Shown here in pieces: positions 9,003 through 22,475 of a stretch of 64,000 nucleotides of DNA (positions are counted from its first letter, which is position 1; each line of letters starts with the position of its first letter). Source of the DNA: Buttiauxella sp. A111 (GTDB taxonomy: Bacteria; Pseudomonadota; Gammaproteobacteria; Enterobacterales; Enterobacteriaceae); NCBI RefSeq assembly GCF_014189855.1, contig NZ_BJFN01000002.1, positions 637,117-701,116 on the forward strand. The letters run 5' to 3'. A program made the translations under genes and the position numbers. The notes beneath the pieces are model-generated. The model did no database searches. It was not told the DNA's origin and saw only the letters and a list, made by a program, of their open reading frames with translations.

Positions 9003-12000
9003 ATGTTGTACGATAAATCCCTTGAGAAGGATAACTGTGGTTTCGGCCTGATCGCCCACATAGAAGGCGAACCTAGCCACAAGGTAGTGCGTACTGCTAT
9101 TCACGCACTGGCCCGAATGCAACACCGTGGAGCAATCCTCGCCGATGGTAAAACCGGTGATGGTTGTGGCCTGCTGTTGCAAAAGCCTGACCGTTTCTTC
9201 CGAATCGTTGCGGAAGAGCGTGGCTGGCGTTTGGCAAAAAATTATGCCGTCGGCATGATTTTCTTAAATAAAGATGATGCGTTGGCGAATGCAAGCCGCC
9301 GCATTGTTGAAGAAGAGTTGCAAAACGAGACCCTGTCGATTGTTGGCTGGCGCGAAGTGCCTACTAATGAAGACGTACTCGGTGAAATCGCCCTCTCCTC
9401 AAAACCTCGCATCGAACAAATTTTTGTTAATGCTCCGGCCGGCTGGCGCCCACGTGATATGGAACGTCGCCTGTTTATCGCCCGTCGCCGCATTGAGAAA
9501 CGCATCCAGGATAAAGACTTCTACGTTTGTAGTCTCTCCAACCTGGTAAACATCTATAAAGGTCTGTGTATGCCGGCAGATTTGCCGCGTTTCTACCTGG
9601 ACCTGGCGGACTTACGCCTGGAATCTGCAATTTGCCTGTTCCACCAGCGTTTCTCCACCAACACCGTACCACGCTGGCCGCTGGCTCAGCCGTTCCGCTA
9701 CCTGGCACACAATGGTGAAATCAATACCATCACCGGTAACCGTCAGTGGGCACGCGCACGTACTTATAAATTCCAGACCCCGCTGATCCCGGATCTTCAT
9801 GATGCAGCGCCGTTCGTCAACGAAACCGGCTCTGACTCCAGTTCAATGGATAACATGCTGGAATTGCTGCTGGCAGGGGGTATGGACATCGTTCGTGCCA
9901 TGCGTTTGCTGGTACCACCAGCCTGGCAGAACAACCCGAACATGGACCCAGAACTGCGGGCCTTCTTCGACTTTAACTCCATGCACATGGAGCCGTGGGA
10001 TGGCCCGGCCGGTATCGTAATGTCCGACGGGCGATATGCTGCCTGTAACCTGGACCGTAATGGCCTGCGTCCGGCACGCTACGTCATCACCAAAGATAAG
10101 CTGATCACTTGTGCTTCCGAAGTCGGGATCTGGGATTACCAGCCTGATGAAGTGATAGAAAAAGGGCGCGTCGGTCCAGGCGAGTTGATGGTTATCGACA
10201 CGCGTATTGGCCGTATTCTGCATTCAGCTGAAACCGATGCCGATCTGAAAAGCCGCCACCCGTATAAAGAGTGGATGGAAAATAACGTTCGTCGCCTGGT
10301 ACCGTTTGAAGATTTGCCAGACGAAGAAGTCGGCACTCGTGAATTGGACGACGATACGCTTTCAAGCTTCCAGAAACAGTTCAACTACAGCGTCGAAGAA
10401 CTGGATTCTGTGATTCGCGTGTTAGGTGAAAATGGCCAGGAAGCCGTCGGTTCAATGGGGGATGATACCCCGTTTGCCGTACTTTCCAGCCAACCACGCA
10501 TTATTTACGATTACTTCCGCCAGCAGTTTGCGCAGGTAACAAACCCGCCAATCGATCCGCTGCGCGAAGCGCACGTGATGTCGCTGGCAACCAGCATCGG
10601 CCGTGAAATGAACGTCTTCTGTGAAGCAGAAGGCCAGGCGCACCGCCTGAGCTTCAAATCACCGATTCTGCTGTGGTCTGATTTCCAACAGCTTACCTCG
10701 CTTGAAGAGCAGCACTACCGTGCCGACACACTGGACATCACATACGATGTTTCCACGCAGTCGTTGCACGAAACAGTGACTGCGCTGTGCGATGAAGCGG
10801 AACGCATGGTTCGCAACGGTACTGTTTTATTGGTGCTTTCTGACCGTAACATCGCTAAAAATCGTTTGCCGGTTCCAGCTCCAATGGCGGTTGGCGCGAT
10901 CCAGACCCGTCTGGTTGAAAAGAACCTGCGTTGCGATGCGAACATTATTGTTGAAACGGCAAGTGCGCGCGACCCGCACCACTTCGCTGTACTGCTCGGT
11001 TTTGGCGCCACCGCCATCTACCCATACCTCGCTTACGAATCCCTGGCGAAGTTGGTCGACAACGGTGCGATTGAAAAATCTTACCGTGCAGTGATGCAAA
11101 ACTACCGCAATGGCATCAACAAAGGGCTCTACAAGATTATGTCCAAAATGGGCATCTCGACTATCGCCTCTTATCGTTGCTCGAAGCTGTTTGAAGCGGT
11201 TGGCCTGCATAAAGAAGTGTCTGAACTGTGCTTCCAGGGCGTTGTCAGCCGTATTGGTGGTGCAGGTTTCAACGACTTCCAACAAGACTTGTTGAATCTG
11301 TCCAAGCGCGCGTGGTTAGCACGCAAGCCGCTGGATCAAGGCGGGCAGCTGAAATACGTCCACGGTGGCGAATATCACGCTTACAACCCGGATGTGGTGC
11401 AGACGCTGCAAAAAGCGGTAAACAGCGGCGAGTACAAAGATTATCAGGAGTACGCGAAGCTGGTTAACGAGCGTCCGGTGGCAACACTGCGCGATATGCT
11501 TGCTCTGGATCCGCAAGGTGAAACGGTCAAAATTGAAGATGTAGAGCCTGCTTCTGAGCTTTACAAACGCTTCGATACTGCCGCGATGTCTATCGGTGCA
11601 TTAAGCCCGGAAGCGCATGAATCACTGGCTGAAGCGATGAACAGCATCGGCGGGAATTCCAACTCTGGTGAAGGTGGCGAAGATCCTGCGCGTTACGGCA
11701 CCAATAAAGTGTCCCGTATCAAACAGGTGGCTTCTGGTCGCTTTGGTGTGACCCCTGCTTACCTGGTAAACGCTGATGTTATCCAGATTAAAGTCGCTCA
11801 GGGTGCTAAGCCTGGCGAAGGCGGTCAGCTACCGGGCGATAAGGTCACGCCATATATCGCGAAACTGCGTTATTCAGTGCCGGGCGTGACCCTGATCTCC
11901 CCTCCGCCGCATCACGATATTTACTCTATCGAAGATTTGGCGCAGCTAATTTTCGACCTCAAGCAGGTCAATCCGAAAGCGATGATTTCAGTTAAGCTGG

Positions 12001-13460
12001 TTTCTGAACCCGGTGTTGGCACCATCGCAACCGGTGTGGCTAAAGCTTATGCCGACCTGATTACTATCGCCGGTTACGACGGTGGTACAGGCGCAAGCCC
12101 GCTGTCTTCTGTGAAGTATGCTGGCTGTCCGTGGGAACTGGGTCTGGTGGAAACACAGCAGGCACTGGTGGCTAACGGTCTGCGTCACAAAATCCGTCTG
12201 CAAGTTGATGGCGGCCTGAAAACGGGTCTCGACATCATCAAAGCCGCAATTCTTGGCGCGGAAAGCTTTGGTTTCGGTACCGGCCCAATGGTCGCGCTGG
12301 GTTGTAAATACCTGCGTATTTGCCACCTGAACAACTGCGCAACCGGTGTTGCAACCCAGGATGAAAAACTGCGCAAGAACCACTATCACGGCCTGCCATT
12401 TAAAGTGACTAATTACTTTGAATTCATCGCCCGTGAAACACGTGAGTTGATGGCGCAGCTTGGCGTCAAGCGCCTGGTTGACTTGATTGGCCGGACTGAA
12501 CTGCTCAAAGAGCTGGACGGTTTCACGGCTAAACAACAAAACCTGGATTTGTCTAATCTGCTGAAAACAGCGGAACCGATGCCGGGCAAAGCGGTGTACT
12601 GCACTGAAACTAACCCGCCGTTTGATAAAGGCGACCTGAACGCCCAACTGCTGAACCAGGCGAAGCAGTATGTGGATGACAAACAGAGCAAAACGTTCTG
12701 GTTTGATATCCGCAATACCGATCGCTCAGTGGGTGCAACGTTGTCAGGCTACATCGCGCAACATAACGGCGATCAGGGTCTTGCAGCCGATCCGATTAAA
12801 GCGCATTTCAGCGGTACTGCTGGACAGAGCTTCGGTGTGTGGAACGCCGGTGGCGTTGAACTGCACCTGACTGGCGATGCGAACGACTATGTTGGTAAAG
12901 GTATGGCCGGCGGTTTGATCTCTTTGCGTCCTCCGGTAGGTTCAGCCTTCCGCAGCCACGAAGCGACCATTATTGGTAATACCTGTTTGTACGGTGCAAC
13001 GGGCGGTAAACTTTACGCTGCTGGCCGTGCGGGCGAGCGTTTCGCAGTGCGTAACTCCGGTGCGATTACCGTTGTTGAAGGCATTGGCGATAACGGTTGT
13101 GAATACATGACGGGCGGTATTGTCTGTGTCATCGGTAAAACTGGCGTCAACTTCGGTGCAGGTATGACCGGCGGTTTCGCATACGTACTGGATGAAGACG
13201 GTGATTTCCGTAAACGCGTTAACCCTGAGCTGGTAGAACTGCTCAACGTTGATGAGCTGGCCATTCACGAAGAACACCTGCGCGGTATGATTACCGAGCA
13301 CGTGCAACTGACGGGCTCCCAGCGCGGTGAAGAAATTCTGGCTCACTGGCCAGAGTTTGCGTCGAAATTCACGTTGGTTAAACCGAAGTCCAGTGATGTC
13401 AAAGCATTGTTGGGTCACCGTAGTCGTTCCGCAGCTGAGCTGCGGGTGCAGGCGCAGTAA
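9003..13460 (+). CDS. gltB: Glutamate synthase (NADPH) large subunit
   Basis: GltB with GltD converts glutamine plus 2-oxoglutarate to two glutamates, the main ammonia-assimilation route at low ammonia. It has 1485 residues (E. coli short form 1486). The first 11 residues ([11 protein letters not shown]) are a propeptide; Cys12 then becomes the N-terminal nucleophile of the Ntn-type glutaminase domain (CGFGLIAH). A central domain leads to the FMN-binding synthase barrel. The 3Fe-4S cysteines are Cys1101, Cys1107 and Cys1112 in [13 protein letters not shown]. The C-terminus is a glycine-repeat beta-helix. The start at 9003 is preceded by GGGGAGG and follows directly on the leader ORF. gltD follows after 9 bases. 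Confidence 0.99.
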   Translation: MLYDKSLEKDNCGFGLIAHIEGEPSHKVVRTAIHALARMQHRGAILADGKTGDGCGLLLQKPDRFFRIVAEERGWRLAKNYAVGMIFLNKDDALANASRRIVEEELQNETLSIVGWREVPTNEDVLGEIALSSKPRIEQIFVNAPAGWRPRDMERRLFIARRRIEKRIQDKDFYVCSLSNLVNIYKGLCMPADLPRFYLDLADLRLESAICLFHQRFSTNTVPRWPLAQPFRYLAHNGEINTITGNRQWARARTYKFQTPLIPDLHDAAPFVNETGSDSSSMDNMLELLLAGGMDIVRAMRLLVPPAWQNNPNMDPELRAFFDFNSMHMEPWDGPAGIVMSDGRYAACNLDRNGLRPARYVITKDKLITCASEVGIWDYQPDEVIEKGRVGPGELMVIDTRIGRILHSAETDADLKSRHPYKEWMENNVRRLVPFEDLPDEEVGTRELDDDTLSSFQKQFNYSVEELDSVIRVLGENGQEAVGSMGDDTPFAVLSSQPRIIYDYFRQQFAQVTNPPIDPLREAHVMSLATSIGREMNVFCEAEGQAHRLSFKSPILLWSDFQQLTSLEEQHYRADTLDITYDVSTQSLHETVTALCDEAERMVRNGTVLLVLSDRNIAKNRLPVPAPMAVGAIQTRLVEKNLRCDANIIVETASARDPHHFAVLLGFGATAIYPYLAYESLAKLVDNGAIEKSYRAVMQNYRNGINKGLYKIMSKMGISTIASYRCSKLFEAVGLHKEVSELCFQGVVSRIGGAGFNDFQQDLLNLSKRAWLARKPLDQGGQLKYVHGGEYHAYNPDVVQTLQKAVNSGEYKDYQEYAKLVNERPVATLRDMLALDPQGETVKIEDVEPASELYKRFDTAAMSIGALSPEAHESLAEAMNSIGGNSNSGEGGEDPARYGTNKVSRIKQVASGRFGVTPAYLVNADVIQIKVAQGAKPGEGGQLPGDKVTPYIAKLRYSVPGVTLISPPPHHDIYSIEDLAQLIFDLKQVNPKAMISVKLVSEPGVGTIATGVAKAYADLITIAGYDGGTGASPLSSVKYAGCPWELGLVETQQALVANGLRHKIRLQVDGGLKTGLDIIKAAILGAESFGFGTGPMVALGCKYLRICHLNNCATGVATQDEKLRKNHYHGLPFKVTNYFEFIARETRELMAQLGVKRLVDLIGRTELLKELDGFTAKQQNLDLSNLLKTAEPMPGKAVYCTETNPPFDKGDLNAQLLNQAKQYVDDKQSKTFWFDIRNTDRSVGATLSGYIAQHNGDQGLAADPIKAHFSGTAGQSFGVWNAGGVELHLTGDANDYVGKGMAGGLISLRPPVGSAFRSHEATIIGNTCLYGATGGKLYAAGRAGERFAVRNSGAITVVEGIGDNGCEYMTGGIVCVIGKTGVNFGAGMTGGFAYVLDEDGDFRKRVNPELVELLNVDELAIHEEHLRGMITEHVQLTGSQRGEEILAHWPEFASKFTLVKPKSSDVKALLGHRSRSAAELRVQAQ

Positions 13461-14888
<1,428 letters not shown>

Positions 14889-14891
14889 TGT

Positions 14892-14920
14892 ATGCCGGGC
14901 AGCATTCGCATGCCCGGACG
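14892..14920. repeat. REP-like palindrome after gltD
   Basis: CCGGGCA (14895-14901) and TGCCCGG (14911-14917) form a perfect 7-bp stem around a 9-base loop. A related sequence, CATGCCCG, follows immediately. It resembles extragenic palindromes found downstream of enterobacterial genes and may protect the gltBD mRNA 3' end. It has no T-run of its own. Confidence 0.45.
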
Positions 14921-14945
14921 ACACATGCCCGACCTGCAGTTATAC

Positions 14946-14983
14946 AAAAAGCCCGGTGATGTTCCTATCTCCGGGCTTTTTTA
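14946..14983. terminator. Bidirectional terminator between gltD and nanT
   Basis: AAAAAGCCCGG (14946-14956) pairs with CCGGGCTTTTTT (14971-14982). There are A's on one side and T's on the other, so it can stop gltBD on + and nanAT on -. The two operons converge here. Confidence 0.85.
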
Positions 14984-15000
14984 TGCTTACTACAGCAATG

Positions 15001-16494
15001 TTATTTGACCGTCTTTTGCATGATTCGGCTCTTCGTTACACCGGTCTGAATTGCACCGCTAAACGGTTTGCCGTCGATAGCATCATGAGTGCGTAGCGCC
15101 TCAGGGTGAATCCAACGCTGTATGCGAGATGGCATATCCAGACCAATCAGCAGGATGACCACAAAGGTCAGGCTGAACGAAAGCGAGGCCAATGCCGTAC
15201 CTAAATCAAGACGCTGAGCGATGGTTGCTCCAATCACTGGAGCCAATGCACCACCCAGTGCGCCAACGTTATAGGTGAAGCCCAATCCTGCCGCTCGTTG
15301 CTCAGTATCGAAATAACCACCAATCAGTTTTGGCAAAATCCCGGAAATTCCCTGCCCCAACATTTGTTGTAAGAAAAGCAGCAGGCCCAGCACCCAAATG
15401 TTACCGCCGCCGATAGCGAAGACAGGAATGATCAACAGTTGTGATGCCAGTAAACTACAGACGTAGGCTTTACGCGTGCCTAACCAATCGCCAAGAAAAC
15501 CACCCACACAACACCCTACTGCCGCACCAAATCCGCTAAAGAACAAGACATGCGCCACTGTTGCAGGGTTGTAGGCCAGTTCAGTTTTCAGGTAAGTTGG
15601 TAACAATGCCTGAATTGGCCAGGAATAGAGGAAAGCAAAGAAAACGACGACCATCAACGTTACGCCTGTCGGCCAGCGTTTACCGCTACTTTGAACCATG
15701 AAGCTAATGAAAATCGCCGCGCATATTAAACCGAGGACAGCGACAAGCGCCGCATTGCCGAGATTGCCAGCAAAACAGAAGTAAAGAGCTGCCGCGGCTA
15801 CGATCGTCAAACCTACGTTGATGAGGCGATGTTCGCCACGGTACAAAATGTCCACCATGGTTTTGGTTGGTTTTTTATCAGCAAACTTCTCTTTCCAGTC
15901 TTCTGCCTCTGGAATATTTTTACGCAACCACAGTGCGAATATGATCGGTAAAATGCCGATGAAAAACAGCGCTCGCCAGCCCCAGGCAGGGACGACAACG
16001 CTATATACCTGTGCCGCAATCACCGCGCCCACAGAGAAGCCAGAAATCAGAAAACCGCTCGCTTTATTACGCAGATGCCTTGGCCAGCTTTCGATGACAT
16101 AAGTCGCACTCGAGCCGTACTCGCCTGCCATTCCCATACCAATTAACAGCCGTGCAAGAAACATGGTGGTAAAACCAGGTGCGAAACCACACGCCAGCGT
16201 ACCGAAAGAAAACAGGACGATGCTGGTTATCATGGCGAGTTTACGGCCATAACGGTCGCCCATTGCACCTAAAACCAGACCACCAAACCAACGTGAGATA
16301 AATGCTGCGGAAATTAAACTCGCAGCCTGGATCGTCGTCAGCCCAAATTCACTTTGAATTTCAGTCAGTACTAACGCTATCAGGACAAAATCAAAACCAT
16401 CCAACAAGTAGCCAATCCATGCAGCTGAAAATGCTTTCCATTGCGGCTTAGTCAAATGGCGATACCACGGGATCTGTTGGGCAGTGTTATTCAT
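15001..16494 (-). CDS. nanT: Sialic acid:H+ symporter NanT
   Basis: NanT is a major facilitator superfamily transporter that imports N-acetylneuraminate with protons across the inner membrane. The 497 residues agree closely with E. coli NanT (496). The profile is the sugar-transporter type with extra hydrophobic segments in the central region. The conserved loop motif is [11 protein letters not shown] after helix 2, and [21 protein letters not shown] is also typical. The start has GGGAG upstream. It lies 100 bases downstream of nanA on the same strand. In K-12 the cluster continues with nanE, nanK and yhcH; here it stops at nanT. Confidence 0.96.
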   Translation of the reverse strand: MNNTAQQIPWYRHLTKPQWKAFSAAWIGYLLDGFDFVLIALVLTEIQSEFGLTTIQAASLISAAFISRWFGGLVLGAMGDRYGRKLAMITSIVLFSFGTLACGFAPGFTTMFLARLLIGMGMAGEYGSSATYVIESWPRHLRNKASGFLISGFSVGAVIAAQVYSVVVPAWGWRALFFIGILPIIFALWLRKNIPEAEDWKEKFADKKPTKTMVDILYRGEHRLINVGLTIVAAAALYFCFAGNLGNAALVAVLGLICAAIFISFMVQSSGKRWPTGVTLMVVVFFAFLYSWPIQALLPTYLKTELAYNPATVAHVLFFSGFGAAVGCCVGGFLGDWLGTRKAYVCSLLASQLLIIPVFAIGGGNIWVLGLLLFLQQMLGQGISGILPKLIGGYFDTEQRAAGLGFTYNVGALGGALAPVIGATIAQRLDLGTALASLSFSLTFVVILLIGLDMPSRIQRWIHPEALRTHDAIDGKPFSGAIQTGVTKSRIMQKTVK

Positions 16495-16594
16495 AAAGCA
16501 CTCCCGGTACGGGTTCAGCGGAACCCGCCCTTTGGTTAGGTCAGATTAGGTATTCTCAATGCTGGTTTTCAGCATCATGATTCATGTACATCAT

Positions 16595-17494
16595 TCAGAA
16601 CGCTGTGCGTTCATTCTGAAGTTGCGCGGCAAGCGCTTTAAGCTCAGGCAGATACTGCTCATCAACCGCTGCAAACGGCTTGCGGCATAGGGGTACAGCA
16701 ACGACATCCATGTAATGCAGTAAGGTTTTGAGACCCCGGAAAACACCGACTTTTATGAGCAAATCAATGACCTTGTTGCACTCACTCTGTAGCTGGCTAG
16801 CGCGCTGGAAATTGCCTTCCTGCACAGCCTGTTTAATTGCCAGATACCGCCAACCCATTACGTTGTAAGTGCTGCCAATGCCACCATCAGCACCAGCAAG
16901 CAAACCAGATGCGAAGATTTCATCGTAACCGTTGTAGAGCACCAGATCCGGATGAGCACGACGGATCTGCTCCATCTGGTAAAGATCGCCAGAGGTTTGT
17001 TTCAATGCACCAACACCAGGCAAATTGATCAATGTATCAATCTGCTCAAGTGAGAGCTTAACGCCGCTCAGTGCCGGAATGTTGTATACCACCATCGGTA
17101 AACCGCCTGACGAATCAATCACCGCGCGATAATGATCGCAATGTTCGTCAAAGCTGAATGGGTAGTAAAAAGGGGTCACTGCGGAGACTGCATCAAATCC
17201 GTAGCGGTGTGCGGCATTCGCCAGTGTCTGGCTTTCATGTGTGCTGATGCCACCCACGTGAGCAATTAAAGTCACTTTTCCTTTGGCTTCTTCCGCAACG
17301 ATTTCCAACACCTGCTCACGTTCCTGAGTGCTCTGCAAGAAGGCTTCCCCGGTAGAACCTCCAACATAAAGGCCATCAACACCCTGTTCAATATTAAAAC
17401 GAACCAGGCGGCGTAAGCTGTTGGTATCCACCTGCTGTTGCTGATTGAAAGGTGTAAGCAGTGCTGGCATCACACCCCGAAGTTTCTGTGTCAT
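16595..17494 (-). CDS. nanA: N-acetylneuraminate lyase NanA
   Basis: NanA cleaves sialic acid to N-acetylmannosamine and pyruvate in the cytoplasm. It has 299 residues (E. coli 297) and is a DapA-family TIM barrel. The Schiff-base lysine is Lys165 in [10 protein letters not shown], and the catalytic Tyr137 is in MVVYNIPA. The pyruvate-carboxylate motif GGSTGEAF is at 45-52. The start has GAGG upstream. The gene is first in the nanA-nanT pair and is preceded by the triple GGTATA operator of NanR at 17532-17554. N-acetylmannosamine use would need NanE and NanK, which are not in this window. Confidence 0.97.
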   Translation of the reverse strand: MTQKLRGVMPALLTPFNQQQQVDTNSLRRLVRFNIEQGVDGLYVGGSTGEAFLQSTQEREQVLEIVAEEAKGKVTLIAHVGGISTHESQTLANAAHRYGFDAVSAVTPFYYPFSFDEHCDHYRAVIDSSGGLPMVVYNIPALSGVKLSLEQIDTLINLPGVGALKQTSGDLYQMEQIRRAHPDLVLYNGYDEIFASGLLAGADGGIGSTYNVMGWRYLAIKQAVQEGNFQRASQLQSECNKVIDLLIKVGVFRGLKTLLHYMDVVAVPLCRKPFAAVDEQYLPELKALAAQLQNERTAF

Positions 17495-17531
17495 AAACGC
17501 CTCTTTGTTGTCTGGTTTCTAAAAATAACGA

Positions 17532-17554
17532 TATACCTTTATACCTGTTATACC
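17532..17554 (-). promoter_or_regulatory. NanR operator: three GGTATA repeats before nanA
   Basis: On the minus strand GGTATA occurs three times (17554-17549, 17545-17540, 17537-17532) within 23 bases. This is the arrangement known for the E. coli NanR site, where NanR represses nanATEK and sialic acid releases it. It lies 38 bases upstream of the nanA ATG, so it probably overlaps the promoter or transcription start. NanR itself is encoded just upstream. Confidence 0.9.
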
Positions 17555-17674
17555 AGATCAAAAAGTAAACATTACATCTCAAAGGCGTAAGGATGCGATC
17601 TTGTTCATATGAAATTATGATGGTTGTTCAGGCGTTACTTAGAAAGTCGGCGTTAGATCTCAGATTAACGCAGG

Positions 17675-18457
17675 TTACTTTTTAGATGAGCGTTTGCGCG
17701 GTGTCGGGTAATAGGATGCAAACACACTCTTCAGGTGAGCCTTTAGTGCCGCGTCAGCAGCATCGGGATCGCGTGCTTTTATCGCGTTGAAAATTTCAAT
17801 ATGTTGCTGATAGCTAACGGTATTATGTGCGTGAAGTGTATCTTGAGAAACCGCAGGGCGTGCGGCAATGAGCCAGTCCAACAATGCAACATGTACTGCC
17901 ATGAAAATCGGGTTATCAGGTATTTCCGCCAGTTCCCGATGGAATTCGATATCGGATCGAATGAACAGATCATTATCATCAAGAGCCTGGTTATTCATCT
18001 CCAGCGCCTGCCCTAAACGCGCGATTTGCTCGTCTGTAGCAAACTCTGCGGCATAACGAACCAGACTGGATTCAAAGAACATGCGCAGTTGTTCAAAGTG
18101 AGCAATGCCGCCAGGACGGGATAGGAAATCCTTCGCCACACCAGAAAGCTCGCCAATAATCGTGTCTGCGGAAGGGCGTGAAACACGGGCACGTTCGCCG
18201 TTGCTGATTTGCACCAGCCCTTTACGTTTAAGCGCTGCAAGCGCTTCGCGCACCGAAGGACGACCGACATTGAAAAAAGCCATCAGCTCGCGTTCCGAAG
18301 GCAATTGCTCACCTTCAGCAAACTCGCGCCGACGAATCATCTGCTCAAGCTCTTCTTCCACCATTTCCGAGAGTTTTTTACGCGCAAGCGGGCGACGGCG
18401 CATCGTATGCCCGATAGTGTCAGTTATCTCAGGAGGCTGCTCGTCAAATGTGCTCAT
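17675..18457 (-). CDS. nanR: Transcriptional repressor NanR (GntR/FadR family)
   Basis: NanR represses sialic-acid catabolic genes and is inactivated by N-acetylneuraminate. It has 260 residues (E. coli 263). The N-terminal winged-helix DNA-binding domain has the GntR signature [25 protein letters not shown] in part, followed by an FCD ligand-binding domain with metal-site histidines (for example [12 protein letters not shown] and HEH-like positions near the end). The first 20 residues are less similar to E. coli. The start lacks a strong SD, so a slightly different start is possible. It is separately promoted from nanA, which lies 180 bases downstream with the GGTATA operator between. Confidence 0.94.
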   Translation of the reverse strand: MSTFDEQPPEITDTIGHTMRRRPLARKKLSEMVEEELEQMIRRREFAEGEQLPSERELMAFFNVGRPSVREALAALKRKGLVQISNGERARVSRPSADTIIGELSGVAKDFLSRPGGIAHFEQLRMFFESSLVRYAAEFATDEQIARLGQALEMNNQALDDNDLFIRSDIEFHRELAEIPDNPIFMAVHVALLDWLIAARPAVSQDTLHAHNTVSYQQHIEIFNAIKARDPDAADAALKAHLKSVFASYYPTPRKRSSKK

Positions 18458-18571
18458 CGCGTCAGAATCTGGCCATTAAATGGAAGGAAGATCGCAAATA
18501 GTATTGTCGAATCATAACACAGCAAATCTTGGCATACGTAAAGATGCCACCCATGCGTTTATTTAAGCAAG

Positions 18572-18595
18572 AAAAAGCCAGTCATTAGACTGGCT
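18572..18595 (-). terminator. sspAB terminator
   Basis: AGCCAGTC (18576-18583) pairs with GACTGGCT (18588-18595) around ATTA. On the minus strand it is followed by TTTTT (18575-18571). It lies 33 bases beyond the sspB stop. Confidence 0.8.
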
Positions 18596-18628
18596 TCGAT
18601 TTGCATTTTAATTGCATGAATTCGCGAG

Positions 18629-19126
18629 CTACTTCACTACACGCAGGGCTGGGCGGCCACCACGTGGAGGAGGATCATCATCCGGGTTGTTATCGTCTTC
18701 GTCGTGATCAGGGCGATCACCATCGATCACCTGCATCACCATTTCTGAATCAGATGGCAACTGCTCAATATCGTTATGACTTTCGCCTTCTTCGTCATAA
18801 CTGGCTTCAGGCTCGAACATGGTGCCTGCACCATTTTCACGGGCGTAGATAGCCAGAACCGCGGCCATAGGAACAAATACCTGACGCGGCACACCACCGA
18901 AACGTGCATTAAAGCGCACTTCGTTGTTAGCCAGTTCCAGGTTTCCTACTGCACGCGGTGCAATATTCAGGACAATTTGCCCATCACGTGCATATTCCAT
19001 CGGGACATGTACGCCAGGCAATGTCACATCCACCACCAGATGCGGAGTCAGCTGGTTATCCAGTAGCCATTCGTAGAAAGCACGAAGAAGATACGGACGA
19101 CGTGGTGACAATTGTGACATATCCAT
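18629..19126 (-). CDS. sspB: ClpXP specificity-enhancing adaptor SspB
   Basis: SspB tethers ssrA-tagged proteins and the N-terminal fragment of RseA to ClpXP. The 165 residues match the E. coli length. The N-terminal substrate-binding domain (about 1-113) begins SPRRPYLLRAFYEWLLDNQ. It is followed by an acidic, poorly conserved linker rich in Asp and Pro. The C-terminal ClpX-binding tail RGGRPALRVVK is intact. The gene starts 3 bases after the sspA stop and is co-transcribed with it; a hairpin terminator follows. Confidence 0.97.
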   Translation of the reverse strand: MDMSQLSPRRPYLLRAFYEWLLDNQLTPHLVVDVTLPGVHVPMEYARDGQIVLNIAPRAVGNLELANNEVRFNARFGGVPRQVFVPMAAVLAIYARENGAGTMFEPEASYDEEGESHNDIEQLPSDSEMVMQVIDGDRPDHDEDDNNPDDDPPPRGGRPALRVVK

Positions 19127-19129
19127 TAA

Positions 19130-19771
19130 TTAGCCCCGAGTCTGCAGACGCATTTCGCGCTCAGGTTCGGTTAGAGAAGCGAGGAATGAATCACGTTCAA
19201 ATACGCGAGTCATGTAGCCTTTCATCTCTTTAGAACCTGCGCCTGCCAGTTCAATGCCCATTTGCGGCAAACGCCACAGCAACGGTGCCAGGTAGCAATC
19301 TACCAGACTGAACTCATCACTCAGGAAGAAAGGTTTCTGAGTAAATACAGGTGCGATAGCCAGCAATTCTTCACGTAATTGCTTGCGAGCAGCATCAGCT
19401 TCTTGAGCAGAACCATTCATCACGATGTGCATCAGTGAGTACCAGTCTTTCTGGATACGATGCATGTACAGGCGACTTTCACCACGAGCAACCGGGTAAA
19501 CCGGCATTAATGGTGGATGCGGGAAACGCTCATCAAGATATTCCATGATGATGCGGGATTCCCACAGGGTAAGTTCGCGGTCAACCAGGGTCGGTACGCT
19601 GTGATTTGGGTTGAGGTCAATCAGATCCTGAGGCAGGTTATCCGTTTCCACATGCTCAATTTCAACGCTAACACCTTTTTCAGCCAGTACGATACGTACC
19701 TGATGGCTATAGATGTCAGTAGGACCGGAAAACAGCGTCATCACCGAACGTTTGTTGGCAGCGACAGCCAT
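19130..19771 (-). CDS. sspA: Stringent starvation protein A
   Basis: SspA is an RNA polymerase-associated protein with a glutathione S-transferase fold. In E. coli it supports phage P1 late transcription and stationary-phase acid tolerance. The start at 19771 gives 213 residues (MAVAANKRSVMTLFSG; E. coli 212) and is preceded by GGAGG. The frame is open slightly further, but only to a TTG. The thioredoxin-like N-terminal domain is followed by an all-helical domain, with the PHP motif of the interaction surface in DERFPHPPLMP. sspB follows 3 bases downstream. Confidence 0.96.
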   Translation of the reverse strand: MAVAANKRSVMTLFSGPTDIYSHQVRIVLAEKGVSVEIEHVETDNLPQDLIDLNPNHSVPTLVDRELTLWESRIIMEYLDERFPHPPLMPVYPVARGESRLYMHRIQKDWYSLMHIVMNGSAQEADAARKQLREELLAIAPVFTQKPFFLSDEFSLVDCYLAPLLWRLPQMGIELAGAGSKEMKGYMTRVFERDSFLASLTEPEREMRLQTRG

Positions 19772-20030
19772 GAAAACCTCCAAGTTTATTCAGAATAATT
19801 ACTGCTAATAGCCGCAAGCGGCAACTAACCTGACCGTTTGATACCCAATACGCCGGAAAACCATCAGTCGCCAGAAAACGAGGCGAAAACAAACTGATGC
19901 CGACCTTAGGGCAGAAAATTGGTTGATAGTTTACCAGATTTTACGGGTTTTGTGGGGGGCGGATCTAGAATTTGACTGAAAAGTGATTGCTATCATTATG
20001 TTAGCAACACTAAATATAATTTTCAGGCAT
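19772..20030. other. Region upstream of sspA
   Basis: Together with the rpsI terminator this is 321 bases without a gene. It must hold the sspA promoter on the minus strand, but I see no -35/-10 pair clear enough to mark. A TTTACGGGTTTTGTGGGG tract near 19940-19960 is G-rich. No ORF of note. Confidence 0.4.
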
Positions 20031-20058
20031 AAAAAAACCCGGTACAAGACCGGGCTTT
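20031..20058 (-). terminator. rplM-rpsI terminator
   Basis: On the minus strand AAGCCCGGTC-TTGT-ACCGGGT is followed by seven T's (20037-20031). It lies 35 bases after the rpsI stop and ends the ribosomal protein operon. Confidence 0.88.
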
Positions 20059-20092
20059 TCGCAAATTGTATTCTGCATAATGCAGATGACAA

Positions 20093-20964
<872 letters not shown>

Positions 20965-21176
20965 TCACCCAAACGTTTAAAATCAGTTCAAGGTTCACAC
21001 GACAAAGTCCGGCAAACCTACCCCTTCGAATAGCCAATGCCAGCACGACCAAGTTTTGGGAAAAAAACTATGGTTGTAACGTGGGGTCGCAAGATTATAG
21101 GGAAGTCGCCCCTAAAGGTCGAACCTTTTTGTAGTTTTTGTCACACTTTGTGGTCACTCTGCATTCAAACTGTGGT

Positions 21177-22295
21177 TCACGGCATATGCGGCAATCGCAA
21201 ATACTCTTCACTTTGCATTTCCTGCAGACGAGACAAGCAGCGCTGAAACTCAAAGCGTAATCTTTCACCCTGATAAATCTCAAACAGGGGAACATGCGCT
21301 GAAACGACTAGCTTGACGTGACGTTCGTAAAACTCATCCACCAATGCAATGAATCGCCGCGCTTCATTTTCGTTACGGATGTTCATTACCGGTACGTTAA
21401 ATAGCATCACCGTATGAAATAGGCGCGACAACGCAATGTAGTCGTGTTGGCTACGGGCATCGACACATAAGGTGGTAAAATCTACCGCCAGCGTTTGATT
21501 GGCCAGACCAAGAGTCGCTAAAGGACGATGGTTGATTTCCAGTACCGGTTCCCCTTTGCGTACCGTGCCAGCCAGTGCGGTATAGAGTTTATCCATTTGC
21601 TGTGCGGTTTGGTCATTAAGCGGAGAAAGCCACAGGTGAGCCTGAGTCAGCGTTCTCAGGCGGTAATCAATGCCTGCGTCGACGTTCATGACTTCACAAT
21701 GGCGTTTTATCGCATCAATTGCAGGCAAAAAACGTGCACGCTGTAAGCCATTACGATATAGCTCATCAGGTGGAATATTCGAGGTGGCGACAAGAGTAAT
21801 TCCCCGCGCGAACAGGGCTTGCATCAGCGATCCAAGCAACATCGCATCGGTGATATCTGAAACAAAAAACTCATCAAAACAGAGAATATCAGTCTCCGCT
21901 TTAAACTTATCGGCAATCAATTCCAGAGGATCGGTTTGCCCTTGAAGTTGACCCAACTCTTCATGGACTCGCAGCATGAAGCGGTGAAAGTGCAGTCGCA
22001 ACTTACGCTCGCCAGGCAGACTCTGAAAAAACATGTCCATTAACCAAGTCTTTCCGCGCCCCACTCCGCCCCACATATATAGCCCGCGAACCGGGTCCTG
22101 AGCCATCGAGGCGCTACGTTTACCAAACAATTTGCCAAAGAAACCACTGCTTACGGCCACTGCCGGTGTTTGGCTGTTTAACGCCAGCCAGATCGCATCC
22201 AGCCTGGCTACGGCCTCACGCTGAACATCATCAGGTTGATAGCTGCCCTCATCCAGGGCGTGTTGGTAGAGCGATGCAGGAGAGAGATTTTGCAT
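21177..22295 (-). CDS. zapE: Cell division ATPase ZapE
   Basis: ZapE (YhcM, AFG1 family) is an AAA-type ATPase recruited late to the constricting Z ring, which it destabilises. It has 372 residues (E. coli 375). The Walker A motif is MWGGVGRGKTWLMD, the Walker B region is DILCFDEFFVSDI, and LVATSNIPPDELYRNGLQRARF contains the arginine finger region. A variable stretch around residues 40-60 differs from E. coli. The gene diverges from zapG, which also acts in division and envelope growth, with 180 bases between them for both promoters. Confidence 0.96.
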   Translation of the reverse strand: MQNLSPASLYQHALDEGSYQPDDVQREAVARLDAIWLALNSQTPAVAVSSGFFGKLFGKRSASMAQDPVRGLYMWGGVGRGKTWLMDMFFQSLPGERKLRLHFHRFMLRVHEELGQLQGQTDPLELIADKFKAETDILCFDEFFVSDITDAMLLGSLMQALFARGITLVATSNIPPDELYRNGLQRARFLPAIDAIKRHCEVMNVDAGIDYRLRTLTQAHLWLSPLNDQTAQQMDKLYTALAGTVRKGEPVLEINHRPLATLGLANQTLAVDFTTLCVDARSQHDYIALSRLFHTVMLFNVPVMNIRNENEARRFIALVDEFYERHVKLVVSAHVPLFEIYQGERLRFEFQRCLSRLQEMQSEEYLRLPHMP

Positions 22296-22475
22296 GGTAT
22301 TATGGTATTCCCTTAAAAATCGGATTGCCGTTTACTTAGTACTCAAAAAAGGACGGTTGTCGAAAAAAAGGCCGTTCTACCCTAAGCGATGCTGCGTCAG
22401 GATTCCACTTCTCTTAGGTTAACGGTTATAGTGGCTACATTACCCTACGGAAACACAAGACAACGGGAGAAGTTC

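Noticed and set aside
8863..9051. 62-codon frame overlapping the gltB start
   Set aside because: Different frame from both the leader ORF and gltB, Cys-rich nonsense composition, and it runs into gltB; a shadow.
11988..12647. 219-codon minus-strand frame inside gltB
   Set aside because: Fully antisense to a conserved gltB region (FMN/3Fe-4S domain), with no SD or family match; a codon-usage shadow.
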